DNA of 64,000 bases, taken from the NCBI GenBank assembly GCA_019843655.1, contig JACDQD010000006.1, forward strand, positions 4,270,034 through 4,334,033, read 5' to 3'. The stretch's first letter is position 1, and every line of letters starts with the position of its first letter. The translations under genes and the position numbers were made by a program. The notes beneath the pieces are model-generated. The model was not told the origin of the DNA and ran no database searches. It saw nothing but the letters and a program-made list of their open reading frames with translations. Positions 13,855 to 28,000 of the stretch are shown here, piece by piece. This DNA comes from Lethocerus indicus (lineage: Eukaryota > Arthropoda > Insecta > Hemiptera > Belostomatidae).

Positions 13855-16800
13855 CATGTTCTCCAAGTGTCATTCACTTTCCCGTCACGGCTCGTTTTAT
13901 CGAGAAATGGTTCAAGCGAGAGGAAAAATGTAGGGGCCATCTTCTCGGTCACAGACGCAGGATTTGGTCCTTCCGCTGAAATTCACAGGCCTCTATTAAT
14001 AATGGACGCCCGATTTTTTTCTTTCGGTGTCGGTAACATTTTTTGGATAGCAGTCGCCCGGTCTTCTGGTACATTGAGGATCGATATTGGACTAGTTTTG
14101 GCCTTCCGCCACGCTATAGTGGCTTACATTTTTTTTGTCTTTGTTTCTTTTAAATATCGTGAAAGTTTTCATTGCGCCTTCTACGAAGTAGAATATTTTT
14201 TAAATGTAAATTAACGTAACTAATGTTAATTAATTTCATTATATTCGAGAAACTATCCACTCTTGTCTGTATGCCGATTAAGGCGTATCCCTTTATCGGC
14301 GGTGAGTTCACCCAACATTACCGATTACCCATCTACGTCCTTATCGGGAATCCCGGATGGAGCTTCTTTGTCTCGGCATATTCGCATTCGATGATAACAC
14401 AATATCTGTTCTGCAGGGGAAACGGAATAACCGCAATTCGACGGTTAATCAACCACTCAACGCGTTAATCTCTTCTTTGTATAACTTCATTCATCGCGTA
14501 ATTATTTTTTAAATTAATTTTTTGTAGTCGGGTAGAGGACATTTTTTCCCCCCACAAGCTGAAAAAAATGTAATTTACTTCAAATGACTTTTTTAGTTTT
14601 CAGTTGACATTTTTTAATAACAGAAATTGTGTCTAAAGCAATACGTGGTAACGGCACTTGTGTATGACAACGCCTAATCTGGACTAATCCTTCCGGGTGT
14701 TTTTTCCTTCAAGTAATTGCATTTTGAACCTGTCCGTATTTGCAAATTATTGAGATTTTCGCATTCGCAGAGATGGATGACGTAAGCCTATTTCTGCACG
14801 GTCATGATAGCGGAAACGTCATAAAAATTGAAAACACAAATCAAACGAAGCATTATGACAATATACCATTAGCATACTTCATAGAATTTCAATAATGTTT
14901 CTGATTTTTTTGCCAAGGTAATTAAATTAGTATCAGCTAACACAAACAAAAAATATATATGTGTATTCCGAGATTAATTTATAAATTATTCCGCGCTAAT
15001 TTTTTCAGTGCCAGTGTATAAAGGACTTCTTGAGATCAGAGTGAGACGTCCAAATCTTGTACTACTGGCTGGACAAAGGGAAGTGTGGCACCTCAGCTAG
15101 AGATATTTTTAACATGGCTCGCTATTAGCAACAAATAGCGTTTCCTCTTGAACGAAAATAGACGCCCGCTGGGTTCCTATAGTTGAGCGAAATTCCTTCG
15201 GGATCGGGCGTTGAATACGTTCTGGATATAATGCCGAAGATTTAAACGTCACCTGCGAAACCAAAGAAAAAACATTGGTTCAGATATTACAATTGGGATA
15301 CTAATAGCCAGCTTAATTCTATTGCATCAGTGGTTGTGTCAATATCTTGTGATCATTTTGTAAGATAAGTGTTATAATTGTTTTTACAAGGTGCAGTAAT
15401 TGTAATCACTTACTATTGAAGGAGTTAATGTCATCCGCTGATTAGGTCTACCGAACACACTTTTTGTGATATTCACTCGTCCCTAAAGTAAGAACCGGAT
15501 TTATTTATTAACCAGTAACATTATTTTCATACAAGCAACTTGACTTTGTTAGGCAAGCCACCCCGGCCGGGCATGTTTCCATCCTCAGAATTCTACATGC
15601 CGTAGGAGAAAAGCCTCGTATGCGGGTATAATTCAGTGAATTTCCTCCTGGTTGAGTGCTTTCAGTTTCTAGCCAGGAAATTAGTTTAGCGTTGCGGCCT
15701 CATGTCCCCATTAGATTTTCCCGAGGCGGTGTTTTCCTCGGGTGTTTCATTATCTGCTCCACTAGGCGCGGAGAATTTTTTCTTTTAAGTGAATCCGAAA
15801 GAAAGCTATAATCGAATCTTGATCAACGATTGACTGACAAGCGTAATTCTTGATGTGAAATTAAAAGTATAATAAAAATGCCAGTTGACCCGGGGGAATG
15901 ACATTGAACTCAAATAAATGATACACCCCATCATGTAATTTCATGTTAAATCGTTGCCTGTTTTTGTATTAAACTGAAAGAATCGGTTCGGTAATTACAT
16001 TCGAGGATTAAATTTTTTAATTTTCTGGTGAGAGTCGTATTTCTTGGTCCTTTCATAGTGACCCGTGCACAGTAAAAAAAACTGGAATTTAGAATTAATT
16101 AACTGAATTATTATTGTAGCATGTCGCAGTATTTATTTTCTGCCATGTATTAAACTGTTCTGTAGTTTATATTGAAGCTTCACGATAGAACATATATAAT
16201 AATTTATATCGGAAAGGGTGATATAAAAATGTATTATTAATAGCATTACCAACAGTATATTTACTAACCGATGTTCTTCCCCCATTATTACGCGATAGTA
16301 TATTTGCTGTTATTATTTATTTAAATCACAGAAGGAAGAAATCTCTTTTTCATGATTTCATATCAATTTGGTAATCAGTGGACTAAAAAAAAAATAAACG
16401 CTATGATATAAACTAAACATAAATTTTTTCCCTGTTTACGATTATCTAAACAACATGTACAGAAAGTTTTGCTTCCGTTGATGCAGTCCATTGTATTAAC
16501 GCGCTATAAATTGAGTATTGAACTGTGAAATTTATGAATTTCACTCAGTACAAAGGTCTGCAATAAGCTGAAAACCGCGGCTTTCGCCTGGGTGAATGCT
16601 AATTAATGCCGGGATGTTAATTGAAGTAATGGTAATGGTTTGGCTTCGCTCCAAGACAATTGTAGGTACGGGCCGAGCGCCTCTAACGAACCGTTTTCGG
16701 AAAATCGGCATTTCCCTGGCTAATGCAATTTCGCCGATTGCTTCAGATCAGCGAAATTATAATTCGACCGTAGTTGAACTGCTTCACGCCATTCTTGGAT

Positions 16801-19800
16801 TTGTTATATTCCAGTATGATACAATATGGCAAATCTGTTGGCCAGATACAACCAGTATCTGTGAATTTGCAAGGGGATAGGCAATAATTAGCGTTTTTAT
16901 ATCATATAATCGCTTTCACCGCTTGCTAAAAACTGATGTAAATTATAGCTTACATTACATGTAGGATCAATGTGAGTAGTGTGAATTGCAACTCCTGCAC
17001 GTCAATCGCGTGAATTTAAAAGATTTATTTTAAGGAGTAAATTGTCTCTCCAATCAATGTTTCATTGCTGTGTTGGACAACGAAAGCGATTTTATTCTTC
17101 GGAATCTTCGACAGTCGCCCTATTTGGTCTTAAGCTTGGCTTGTTTCGGTTTCTCCCAACCGCCAGTAACATTCCACCAGTAATATATCGAGTAACTTAA
17201 CCCATGTCAACCCCTACTGAAGTATTCAGTCGATCACACGATTAAATGATCAATCAATATAATGATTTAAGGTTGCTGCGGGTATTGTATTTATTTATAT
17301 TTTTAATATTGTCTTCTATAGTTTACTTCAAAACTTTACTCCAATAGCTATAGAAAATGATTTGGTAGAGTGAAACTAATTTGAACAGAACAATTTGTAC
17401 CTGTGTAACAAAAAAATGTGTGTCCAGAGATCACGTACACAGTTTTTGTTTTTATCCCGGCTTTAAGATTTCCCCTTATTGTTCTCCATCGCCCGGAAGG
17501 TGGTTGAGCGCGGGTTTGAATTTTAAAAACGCGTTGTTTTTACATCCTCATCTGTAGGAAAGTTCCCAGTTCCTGGAGAAATATTTCCAGGGCCCCGGGC
17601 CCGGTATTCCGGAGCCCATAGAATATTCAGTGAAACTTCGCCAGCCGTCTCCGTTTAAATATTTATAGTTGTTTATTTATTTCTCCCTTTCTTCCCTGCA
17701 GTACTTTCGCCACCCCGTCTAAAATTAATTCTTTCTTTTTACCTCCCTCCCCATTCGGGATTGTGGCATTCGTTCGTCGGGTTGTATTTACAGGAGCATC
17801 CTCAGGCAGGCTCCTTCCCTGACTGGGTTTGGTTCAGTACGGGAAATAGTATATTCCATAAAGGTATATTAAGGCATAAAAGATATAAAAGTCACTTAGG
17901 AATTTTACAGTTTTTCCTTAAGTCATAATCACAGTTTTAATATTATATTTATTTCTTCTTCTTCGTCTTTCGGATTAATCTAATTGGATGGAAAAAGTAT
18001 GAAATTATTATGTTCCTATTTCATTTCCTTATCAATTAATTATATGTTAATTTACTCTTACATAAGTCGTTCAACGTAGACAGTCCCTTTGTGTGGCCAT
18101 TCTTGGTAAACTATTTCTCCACATTTTGTTATTTCAGTAATGACATTTCGGCCGAGTTATTTATAGTTTAAATTATCATTTTTTATTATCTGTTTAATGG
18201 CCTTCGTCTGGCCGTTTTGTATACCGAGGACCATTTTATTACGTCGTTGGTGCCAGATGTGGGAGGGCCCCACAGTCCAGTATATCATTTTCACTGCCCT
18301 TTTTCTCTTTTTATATTAAAAAAGAAACAAACAATAACCTTATTGAATAAATATGCCAGTTTCAGTAGAGCACTATGCAGCATTGGTAACTCTCGAGTTA
18401 TTAATCTTCGGGCCAGTTGCGGGTAATTTATTTGATTGTAATTGATCAAGTGAAAGCGACTAAGAAACGCTGAGAGCCGAGGGCACTGTTATCTTGTGAC
18501 CTTCGATTTGTTTTAAATATTAAATTATTACGTTGAAATGTTTCAGTACTGTCACTATGCTGCAACATGGACAATGTTATTTCCAGCGCTTAATAGTCTA
18601 TCATCGTATATATCCACCTCCCACTTATTACTCGCAGTATTATTTCTGGGCATATATCTTAATTGTAAAATTCAATTTACTTCTTACTATACTTATCTAT
18701 TGACTTAGTGGGCTTGGCATGTATGATAGGAATGTCCTAAATACCGCCTAACGTCTCTCCTCAGAAATGTGTGCGCTGTTAACGTTTTTTAAGAGTGAAA
18801 AAATCTTTTTATCCAGATTCGGAAATTTGAATGGATTTGGGATTAAAAGTCAGTGTTGCGTACTCAATTCCTCTTTTTAGATACTATGGAGACTCATTCA
18901 AGCAGACGTCCGTTCTTCTCCGCCCTTGCTTTTTATTTTTGGGTTAAATAAATTTTCCACTCGATCATTCGAAAGACCGAATCCTTTGATTTTAACTCGA
19001 AGAGAGACAGGGGGCAGAATATATAAGAAGAACAATTTAGTTCGGAGCCGAAATGCCATTCGAGATAAACTGTTTCCAGTAGGGCATTTCTATTCAGGCA
19101 CACTGCCCGGTGGAATATAATTGCTCGGGTTTGGATGCAAAACACGGCAGATGTTGTAAACAAAACAAAAACTGTCATTGGGCAATATTTCATTGCAAAT
19201 GAATAACGTCACTCTCGGGAGTAATCGAACGAGCGACAGCCGCTAACCGTGACCGCCGTCAATGATTGGCGCTTATTATGGCATGTATACTTCGCAGTTA
19301 TACTCATCAGTTTAACCTGTTGTTTGGCGTGTTTCGAGATGTCGATTGTCGAAAATTCATACGTCTGCATGTCCACACACATATGTTACCGCCAATAATT
19401 GTTCAGTCTGGCTTAGGATAATTTATTCCGTAAAGGCCTAATTGATTCATAATACTTTGACCTAGGCAGCTACAGCTGATTCTGAATCAAGTAGCTGCTT
19501 GGTGGTAGGAAATATTGTCCTAAATACGGGATTCATTTCTTTAGTTACTGTATGTAATATATTGCACTGAAAATTCAGTGCAGTCATTTACGGTGCAGTT
19601 AAAACGTACCATAAATCCTTAAGTTTTTTCCCATTTTGATTTTATTATTTTCATGCAGGCTATTATCTGAATTTGGGGCGTTCGCGTTAGTGATGCCTTT
19701 ACCGTCAGCGACTGGAGCAATTCTCAGTTGCGTCAGGAAAGGAAAATAGAGACTATCGTTTGCATAAGTCAAGTTGTGCAAACCTCCGATCGACTCCGTC

Positions 19801-20822
19801 TTTCACGCCGCCGTCCTATTTCAACCTTTTAAATCGAATCGTGTTATCATAAGTAATGTTTCTCTTTGTTTGATTTTGACATCGATATAAATTTAAGTTT
19901 AAATAACGAAAAACGGGTCCAGAACATATGAATTATGAGGCGATATGCACCTGTTTTGTTAAGTGTATATCGGTTTTCAGGTGATCATGAGTAAAAGTTG
20001 ATAAAGTATGTGTATCGCAAATACACACAAAATTCCGTATGTGTTACTTGTTGGAATCTGTTTGGAGCAACATTAATTTTATCGCGCATAATCCGTTCAC
20101 TTTTCTTGGAACTTTTCCTTCGAGGAACAGGCCTATCAGTAGACAGCCGCAAAATATAAAGTCATATGAACGTTATTATCATTGTCGGTTTATTTATCAC
20201 GTTTACGAAGCAAGGAATTTTATCCTCGTTCTCGACCCTCAGAAAATACCGAACTGCGATTAAACAATTTTATATTTATATTATAAAGTATAATCAAATT
20301 CAGAATAGTGTACTCATGGAGAGGGACCGATGAGAGCTCCGGATGGTGACTGGAGAATGAAGACTGAAGGGATAAAGTTCAGGACACACATTAGAAGAGC
20401 CCGAACAATGAGCTATGTACGTGAAATATATTTATGACGCGGTGATAGCGTGTCCTTTTTCATATATACCGGTGGAGTCCCCGTATATCATAGAGTGGGG
20501 TCTGGAAAAATGGTTAGAGCAACGCGTTTATGATCCCTCATGAACACTTGGTGTACCGAATTTTTCATCAACTCAAGATTTGAATTGGTTACAATAAGAT
20601 ACCCTGCAGTATACTGGAGATATATCACAGCGGTTCATTTCTACTTTCAGTCATTTTGCAGTGGCTTGGACAAAATTGCGCTGTTTCCAGTGCGAGATAA
20701 GGAGGTCCTATACGTTGGGCGGACTCTGAAAAGCGGAATTCCGAGAAAGGTTTGACGAGAGGCCGATGGGTCAATGCCCAGACTGGTTGGTTGGTCGGTC
20801 GGTGGGCTCTCCTCCGCCTTCT

Positions 20823-20842
20823 TTACTTACTTACTTACTTAC
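20823..20842. repeat. (TTAC)5 microsatellite
   Basis: Five perfect TTAC units in tandem, bordered by the GC-richer segment at 20750-20900. Confidence 0.97.
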
Positions 20843-21558
20843 AACGGAGCGCCCGTCTCTCCCACCGGTCGCTTTCCCTATCTTCCTTCTGCCTTGGTGG
20901 TGGCCACCAGTCGAGTGCGCCTTTCAAAAAATCAAATTCCCCCCCACCCACATTTGTAAATTGCAGCACTCTCTAGGACTCAACTTTTGGAAAAAGCTTC
21001 AGGAGATGGTATAAAAAAGCAGTTTAGGTCATAAGTTAGTTATACATTTTCTGTATACTCTCGAGTCTTATACAGCCATCGAAAGAACACAATCACGCAT
21101 GATGTGTTCTTTTTCAAACAGCTGTTGGTGATTCGCGTGTCGCTCTTTTTCTCTTCCCTTTTTTTCACCAGTTCTCCTTTTTCCAGTTTGACCTTGCTTT
21201 GATGCTCGGATCGCGAAGGCCACCGAAGGTGTCTTCTCCCTACGTTCTGCCGGGGAAGATTGTGAGGAAATTGCGCAGGATATAACGGAACGTGAAGACG
21301 CGTAAAGTCCGTTGTTTAGCCATTGTGCAACCGCCAGTTTGGCAAGCGTTTTGCAAATGGGGAAACTCACTAGAAATTTGTTTAAATCTAAGTGATGTGC
21401 CAACATATACGATTTCTGCTATGTTTATGTTATTTGTCGTGAAAATTAACTGAATTATCCTTACAATATCCAAGTGTTGGTTAAGAAATGGGAAAGTTAT
21501 GTTAGTTCGATATAAAAACAATTGTTAAAGCCTTTGAGGTGTCAAGTAATATTTATGT

Positions 21559-21610
21559 ATTCCGTAGATTTCCTGTTCTTCCGTCTCCTCTCGCTTGTTT
21601 GGTCTTTCAA
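21559..21610 (+). repeat. Solo arm of the foldback family
   Basis: The segment reads TATTCCGTAGATTTCC, then CCGTCTCCTCTCGCTTGT and TTGGTCTTTCAACC. It matches the outer half and core of the 44-kb and 47-kb copies, with small differences. There is no inverted partner within several hundred bases. Confidence 0.65.
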
Positions 21611-23508
21611 CCATGTGGGAAAACTTTAGATGTACCCACAATTACAGACCGAGAATTATACAAGGAGATCCATCTTTCCTAAAGGAAACAAATGTCCAGA
21701 ATGTTCAGCTCAACGCTCGACCAGAATTTTAAATTTTATTCGTATTTATTTTTGAGGTATTCGGTTTAATTTTGTTTCGCCGGTTTTCAAATGGGTTTAA
21801 AACCTTCCATAAAGTTTTGGCTGCCACGTCGGGCCGTTGATGCCAACGCCGGGTCGCTGTGCATTGGAAACTAGGTCGTCGGGAGGGTGGTGTCGGACCC
21901 CCGTCTCTAGGGGTAGGAAGCGGGTCAATAGAGCGGTGGGGTCCCGGCTATCCCGGGGGCCCACAGACCCCGTCCAGACGTCTGGCTCGCGCCCTTGACC
22001 CCGTCCCGCCATCCCCGAATATGATTTCATCCCTTCCACGGATTCACACCGGGAGAAGTTTGTTGGTATAGGAGTGACAGTGGAAACATTGGAAAATAGA
22101 AAAATATTTTTTAAGACTCAACACCGCTAGCAGATCAGGGAAGGGTGAGAGAATGACATTTTTAGCATAAAAATATAATAAAATTTAATTATAATTTTAA
22201 ATATACATACTCATTAATGAAAGGGTCAATAAAAATGTACACTGTCAATAATATCAGTTTGAAAACAGGAAAACATCAATATCCCATCGCCAAAAAAGTT
22301 AGTTAATATTACGCCACTATTTTGGGTAATCTAAATCTTAATGTTCGTTCTTTATGGATAGTAAGCATTGTCGAATTTCCCTTTGTTTTCGATTTAGTCC
22401 AAAATATAGATCAGCTTTCACCAAGTTTCTAGTCCCCGAAGTTACATGAAAAAGGAACTTGATTATCGTCCTATATCCATTTGTGGTAGTCTATGACTAG
22501 GTCATAAAAACTGCCGATTTCTAACACTTTCAGTGCCTACTGAAATAAAAACTTGTTCCGTACAAGCCTTCGGCTTACTGTTTGTTTGTACTAACAAGCT
22601 TTTTCCTTTTCTATTGTTTTTAAATCGTTATGAATTATTGTTTGGCCTGTTCCGGATGTAAAATTGTTAAAAACGTCGGCGCCCGACATCATTTTCTATC
22701 TAATATATTTGTATGTACAGTTGGCGTGACGCCACGCTCAGTTTAATCTGCCTAATGCTCTCACTCCAGTCTGTGTCTCTCTCACCCTCTCGGAATATTG
22801 CCAATTTATGTTTAATCGAGTCTAGTCGGATTGGACATTATTTTGAATATTATTTTGCAATGCGTGCATGGGAAAATTAGTTCCGAAATATTTATTTCTC
22901 TGACAATTAATTATTGTTATACATGGTGTTTTGTGGGGCCTCTGTGATGTACTGAAATCTGTCAAACTCAGACTGATGACTGAAGCCGAGTTTGTATAAT
23001 ACGAGGTGGAATATCATAAACAGCAAAATCGTTGTTTGTGACGCCTACCATAAGAAAAAGAATGTAAAGTACAAAAGCCACAAGCTGTCTTAAAACCCCC
23101 TTATTATAATGCCCGGTAAGCCCTGTCAAGTTTCAAAACCCCGACAAGTGTCAATAAAACACTCAGCAGTGTTTGCGTGGGCGATAATGGCCCAGCCTTC
23201 GGTTTCGATAATGGTCAGCGAAAATTCGCGAACCTGTTCAGCCATTTTTTTTCAGCATTGCCCACGCCCCCATCACGAGTCTTCGTTGGCGAACGAAGAG
23301 CCCTTTTATTATTAACAAAAGACCAATGCGCGAACCTAATATAATTCATAATATATTATGATAAGAAAACATAATTTCTTATAATTGTTCCGACGCATCG
23401 ATACGATCGATTTTTTTTCTGATCAAACCAAAAAGGTTGAGGAAGACACTGAGTAGGAAGAGTACTTATTTGAAGAGAATTCAACGCATCTGGGAAACGC
23501 ATAGATAG

Positions 23509-23587
23509 TACCGCAGTTTTCTCGATCTTCCCTCTCCTCTCGTTGGCTTGGTTTGAGAGGAAACGGAAGATCGAGAATACTACGGTA
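23509..23587. mobile_element. Second foldback element of the same family (33-bp arms, diverged)
   Basis: Left arm 23509-23541 and right arm 23555-23587 pair at 29 of 33 positions around a 13-base loop. The arms contain TTCTCGATCTTCC and its complement. The outer ends, TACCGCAGT on the left and ACTACGGTATTCC on the right, match the ends of the 47.3-kb element. The CTCTCCTCTCGTTGGCTTGG stretch matches that element's TCTCCTCTCGCTGGTTTGG. The arms therefore share ends and an inner block with the other member but carry different middle sequence. No coding capacity. Confidence 0.65.
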
Positions 23588-24877
23588 TTCCAAACCGTAA
23601 CAGCTGTTCCAGCCTAGCATCGATAATAGTTTCCGTCAATGATGGTATCCACCAGCTTCCACTTCTCGCCATCCCGAATAATTCAGTGCTTACAACGAGT
23701 CTTAGTAAGCTTGTCGTAGCGTGTCAAAGTTAAATTAAGGATAGTAATGTTGTTCTCTAGGCAGTTCATAGGCCGCTTAATTATGTGTCTCCTTTTGGTG
23801 TACTGGTGACAGGATGTTCCTTCGGCAACCAACCGAGCCAATTAAAAAACAAGTCAGAAAAGGTCATCGCCGTCGCGTGTCTTGGTTCTCCCAGAATGTA
23901 CTCATTTTTCAATATATAAATTTCTGTTTATATGTGAAATATTTTTCACCGCTGTTTTTTATAATGGGTACTTTTGAGCGTTGTCTCTCGGTCGAAGGTG
24001 CGATGAGCGAAACTAAATGCACGAAAGATAATATACCCTAGAGGGGTTGTTATCGTCGGAAGTTAGTAGCGTTGAATATGTGTTTGCCGCACATAAGTTG
24101 GATCGGCTGGCGGCCGTTATCGAGGAAGTGCTTCCTCCTTGGCGACATGTGCTCTTCAACCGGTGTCCTATTACAGTGGGCCGCCGCTATCTGGTTTAGT
24201 GTAACGTGCAGTGGCGGTGCAGGGGGAGCCAGCACCTCCGCCCGCATGTCTCCTCCCACGCTTTGGAAACCGTAATGCTCTCGCCATTCAACTTTTACTG
24301 CCAGTCAAACTCTCCGGTAACAATGAATTATCGCCCGTGTCCAGGGGCTATATGGTATTTCAGCTCCAAAACAGAGTGACAAAGTTAGATTTCAATGCGT
24401 TGGCCGATCCTCGGTCTTCTCCTTGAATCTGCTTTTAATTTCGCACTTCATATTTTTCAATCTCCCGTTCACGTGAGATACAATTTCGAGAAAAAAAATA
24501 ACATCACCCTTCTGTCCCCCTTAGGGTATTGTGTGATGATACATCATTCTGTCAGCATTGTCTCTGCACAGTTACTCTTGCATTGCTGACTCTGTGTTTA
24601 CTCTTTTATGATTGTAAAAATTCCGCCAAACGTAAGTACCCTATTGATCGACTGCTACTAGCGATGGCGAGAAGACGAATCCTCCTGTCTAGCGTGTGAC
24701 CGAACAATCGACCGCATATTCCAGACACTCGCGGGATCCAAAAAAACAATATGAAATTCATAGACAGTAATACTACTTTCCGACTCTGCAGTATTTATTT
24801 TTGTCACATTCAGCGCCAATTTTAATTTGCTGCTGGAAAGTTTCCATATTTTTATCCTCACTTCGTTTCAATTTATA

Positions 24878-25007
24878 ACAGTGGACTGTGGTTTGTGAGC
24901 GGCCACTGTAAAAGTCTGGCACCGGCACTCGGTCATCAATAGTCAGTTGTTGTTTCTGATTATTTTAGCCAACGCTAGTCGAGTATGAATTCAACACCGT
25001 CCACTGT
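24878..25007. mobile_element. Possible short MITE with 9-bp terminal inverted repeats
   Basis: ACAGTGGAC at 24878-24886 is the perfect reverse complement of GTCCACTGT at 24999-25007, giving a unit of about 130 bases. Beyond the first nine bases the ends match loosely. A convincing target-site duplication is not visible, and no second copy was noticed in the window. Confidence 0.28.
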
Positions 25008-28000
25008 ATTGTTATTTCTAGGCCGTAGTCCACCGAGCGTGTCCATATTCTCGTGCCTGGACGGCCAAATCGTTCCGATATTTCTGTACGAGGGGAATCA
25101 ATATTTCCTACAACTTTCTCCCGACCCCGACTAACATATTTCACAGTTGAACCCGTACGCCGGAACCGGAGATTCTGTACCCCATCCGTCTTGTGGAGGC
25201 TTTCCAGACGGGGTCTTCGCTTTCTGAACAGTTGCCGGCCGCAATCGCGATAACAGACGTCGGTTATTCCAATTGTTTGGATAATGGTGTACGCCTTAGG
25301 GCGCCGTATGATTCACAACTGAGTTGCAGAGATTGGAGGCAAAACCCGGTTTTATGTGTAGCGTAATCTTGTTCGCGCACATCTGTGAACTGCTCTGTAC
25401 TTTTTATCCACACTTCAGAACACACTACGAAGAATTTAATCTGAGTCACTTGCAAGTGTGTATATTTATTTCACATTTCTATTCCTCTTGTGATACAATT
25501 ATTGCTCAATAGTAGTATTATAATATAATTATAAAATAAATTTCTCAATCTATAGATTTATTGTAGGGTAGTATTGTAAAGAATTCAAATTAATTTTTTA
25601 ATAAATAAAATAGTCATGCACAGGAACAATGTTTTTAAACTAGTGAAAAGTATATTTTCGAGGGGTCGATAATTTACTGAATGTTTTCAGTAAGTGATTC
25701 ATCGTGTGGAATTCAACACTTAGCTTTACGAATTGTTCGTCGGGAGAGGTGCGGTACTATAAATAGGCAGTGATACCACTAATAAGGAGCAATAAACCTC
25801 TCCGACCCGTCCGCTGGAATTAATGGGATCCTCGAGGAATGGAGTATTTTTTTCTACGCGTCCTGATCATCCTGACAGGATTGCCGATTCCGATCCAACT
25901 TGGCCCACCCCCCCTCGGTGCTTATTGGGTGAGGTGAAAATGTTCCGGCGGAGGTCGGCTAACTGCGCCATTGCAACATGTTTTCCCGGTTGCATAACTC
26001 CGGTTCACTTCCTACTCAGAACAACAACTCTGTTTAGTCTGCCGGTCTCTCTTTCCCGTTGCGATTTCTCAGATAGCAGAACAATAGAACAGCTCTTTCA
26101 AATATAACATTATTTTAAGTCACCGTTTGATTGGATTCACCGACTAGACAAATTTAAGGTGAAGATACATTTTAAATTATTAAAAATAAAACGGAAAATT
26201 ATAGAAAAATACTGCTGATTATCTATTATTTAGGTAATGTTCAACAGCGTTTATTTATTATTGAAGAATCTGTACGCTGCACGAAAGGTTTTATCAAACC
26301 ATATGAGAATAATTTAACGAATTGATCTGTTATACAATACTTAATTGAGTGCTTGTTGGCGCAGACCAGTTATTTTGTGAAACTATTTCAATTGAAACGA
26401 TTAAATTGTTTCGAACACAGAGTTATTGTACCTACGATTATTTTTTTAAATTTGACCCTTGGTTGTGATATTTGTATTGGTTCGGGCGGAAACTTAAAGC
26501 TCAGAGTAATTTTTAGTCGCGGCCGAAAATAGTTTTTTAAAGGTGTAAAGCATATTGTGCTCCGGTTGAACGGGGAATTGTTCGCCTTGGCGCCCACGTC
26601 CCTCTCTGCTTCGGCCATGGGCTGTCACACCTACCCGGTCTACCAATAGTATCCAGGTGGGCGGTTCGCGAATAAGTTTTTTTTTATTGTCCCCTTGTTT
26701 ACATTTCAAAATATATTTGAAAATAAGTTCGAAACGTTACTAGGTTCTCGAATCGTGTTTTTTCTGTTCACGATTAATTAATATCGAAGTGTCAATTAAT
26801 ATTGACTCATACCTTGTACTATGAGCTGAAACGTAAGCATTTTTCTAGTGGATCTTTCGCCGAATTTCTTAATTTCACTCTCTCGATGCGTAGTCAAGAA
26901 CAACTACATCCGGGGCACTTTGGGAGGTGGAACTTTGAGAGATAAAGAAGGAAGAGGGGGGGGGGAACGAACACAAACACAACAATCTCGATAAAAGAGT
27001 TGTTCGAAGCGTGCCCGGTCATTCTGCTTATCTTGACCGACTCCCACGGGGTTCTTTTTCCGCCTACACGAAATCCGGGAAGTCCTTCCTTAGCCTCTTT
27101 AACCCGCGCTATACCACTTTGTGTGGGAAACGTTACCGCTTATTTGTATCGGTACAAACGAGTTCGGTTAAAATGACCGATTTGCCCCCAGGGGTCACAC
27201 TTGTATTTACTCCGATCCGTCACGAGTGGGTATCCTTTGCGTGAATAACACCACTAAAACTGAAATTTGCTTTATTCCTGGTTGGAATAAGAATTCGGAA
27301 TCGTTGGATTAATTTTAAACCAGAACTCAATAGTTAACCAATATTAAAGACCCGCTTATGTGGGTAGATTCTAATCGGGAGGAAATAAAACAGTCAGACG
27401 GTACTATGTGTGTACCTACAAAACGTATACACAGAGAGATAAATAGAAACAATTTCATAGATAAATTTTTCCTTCATTTAAATGTTGAATGCGTCACATC
27501 TCTCCCAGTCCCATTATACCAGATGTACCAGTTTAGTTTTTTTAAGACATTTTGTAAAAGTGGTAAAGGAAAAAATGGTCGGAAAATTGTCTGGGCCGAA
27601 TTAGAGTTGTTTTGCCGGTGGCGGAACAAGACAAACGGAGCCTGATCCGACTCGGTTTTCAGACCAAGTCCGATGGAAGACGCTAAATCGCCCACCAAAT
27701 TGAGGCTTTTAAGGTCCATTTCTGTCCTGTTTTCGATCTCCCATCTCTTTATATTGTTTGAAGAGTTTCTCGATCTTCACTCTTTTTTCTTTACTCCTTT
27801 TTTCTCTTTTTTCCTTACTATAGGAAAAAGTTCTAAAATTTTTTTTAAGTACACTACGCCGTTTTCCAGTATATTTTCTCACGTAGGAAATTTCTTTTGT
27901 TCCGTGGTCGGAGAACAATTCGATTCGTGTTTGTTTCACAGTATAATTAAATTTAGAAGAATAACTTTTAAAGGTGTTTATTAAACCTTTTTACAGTACT

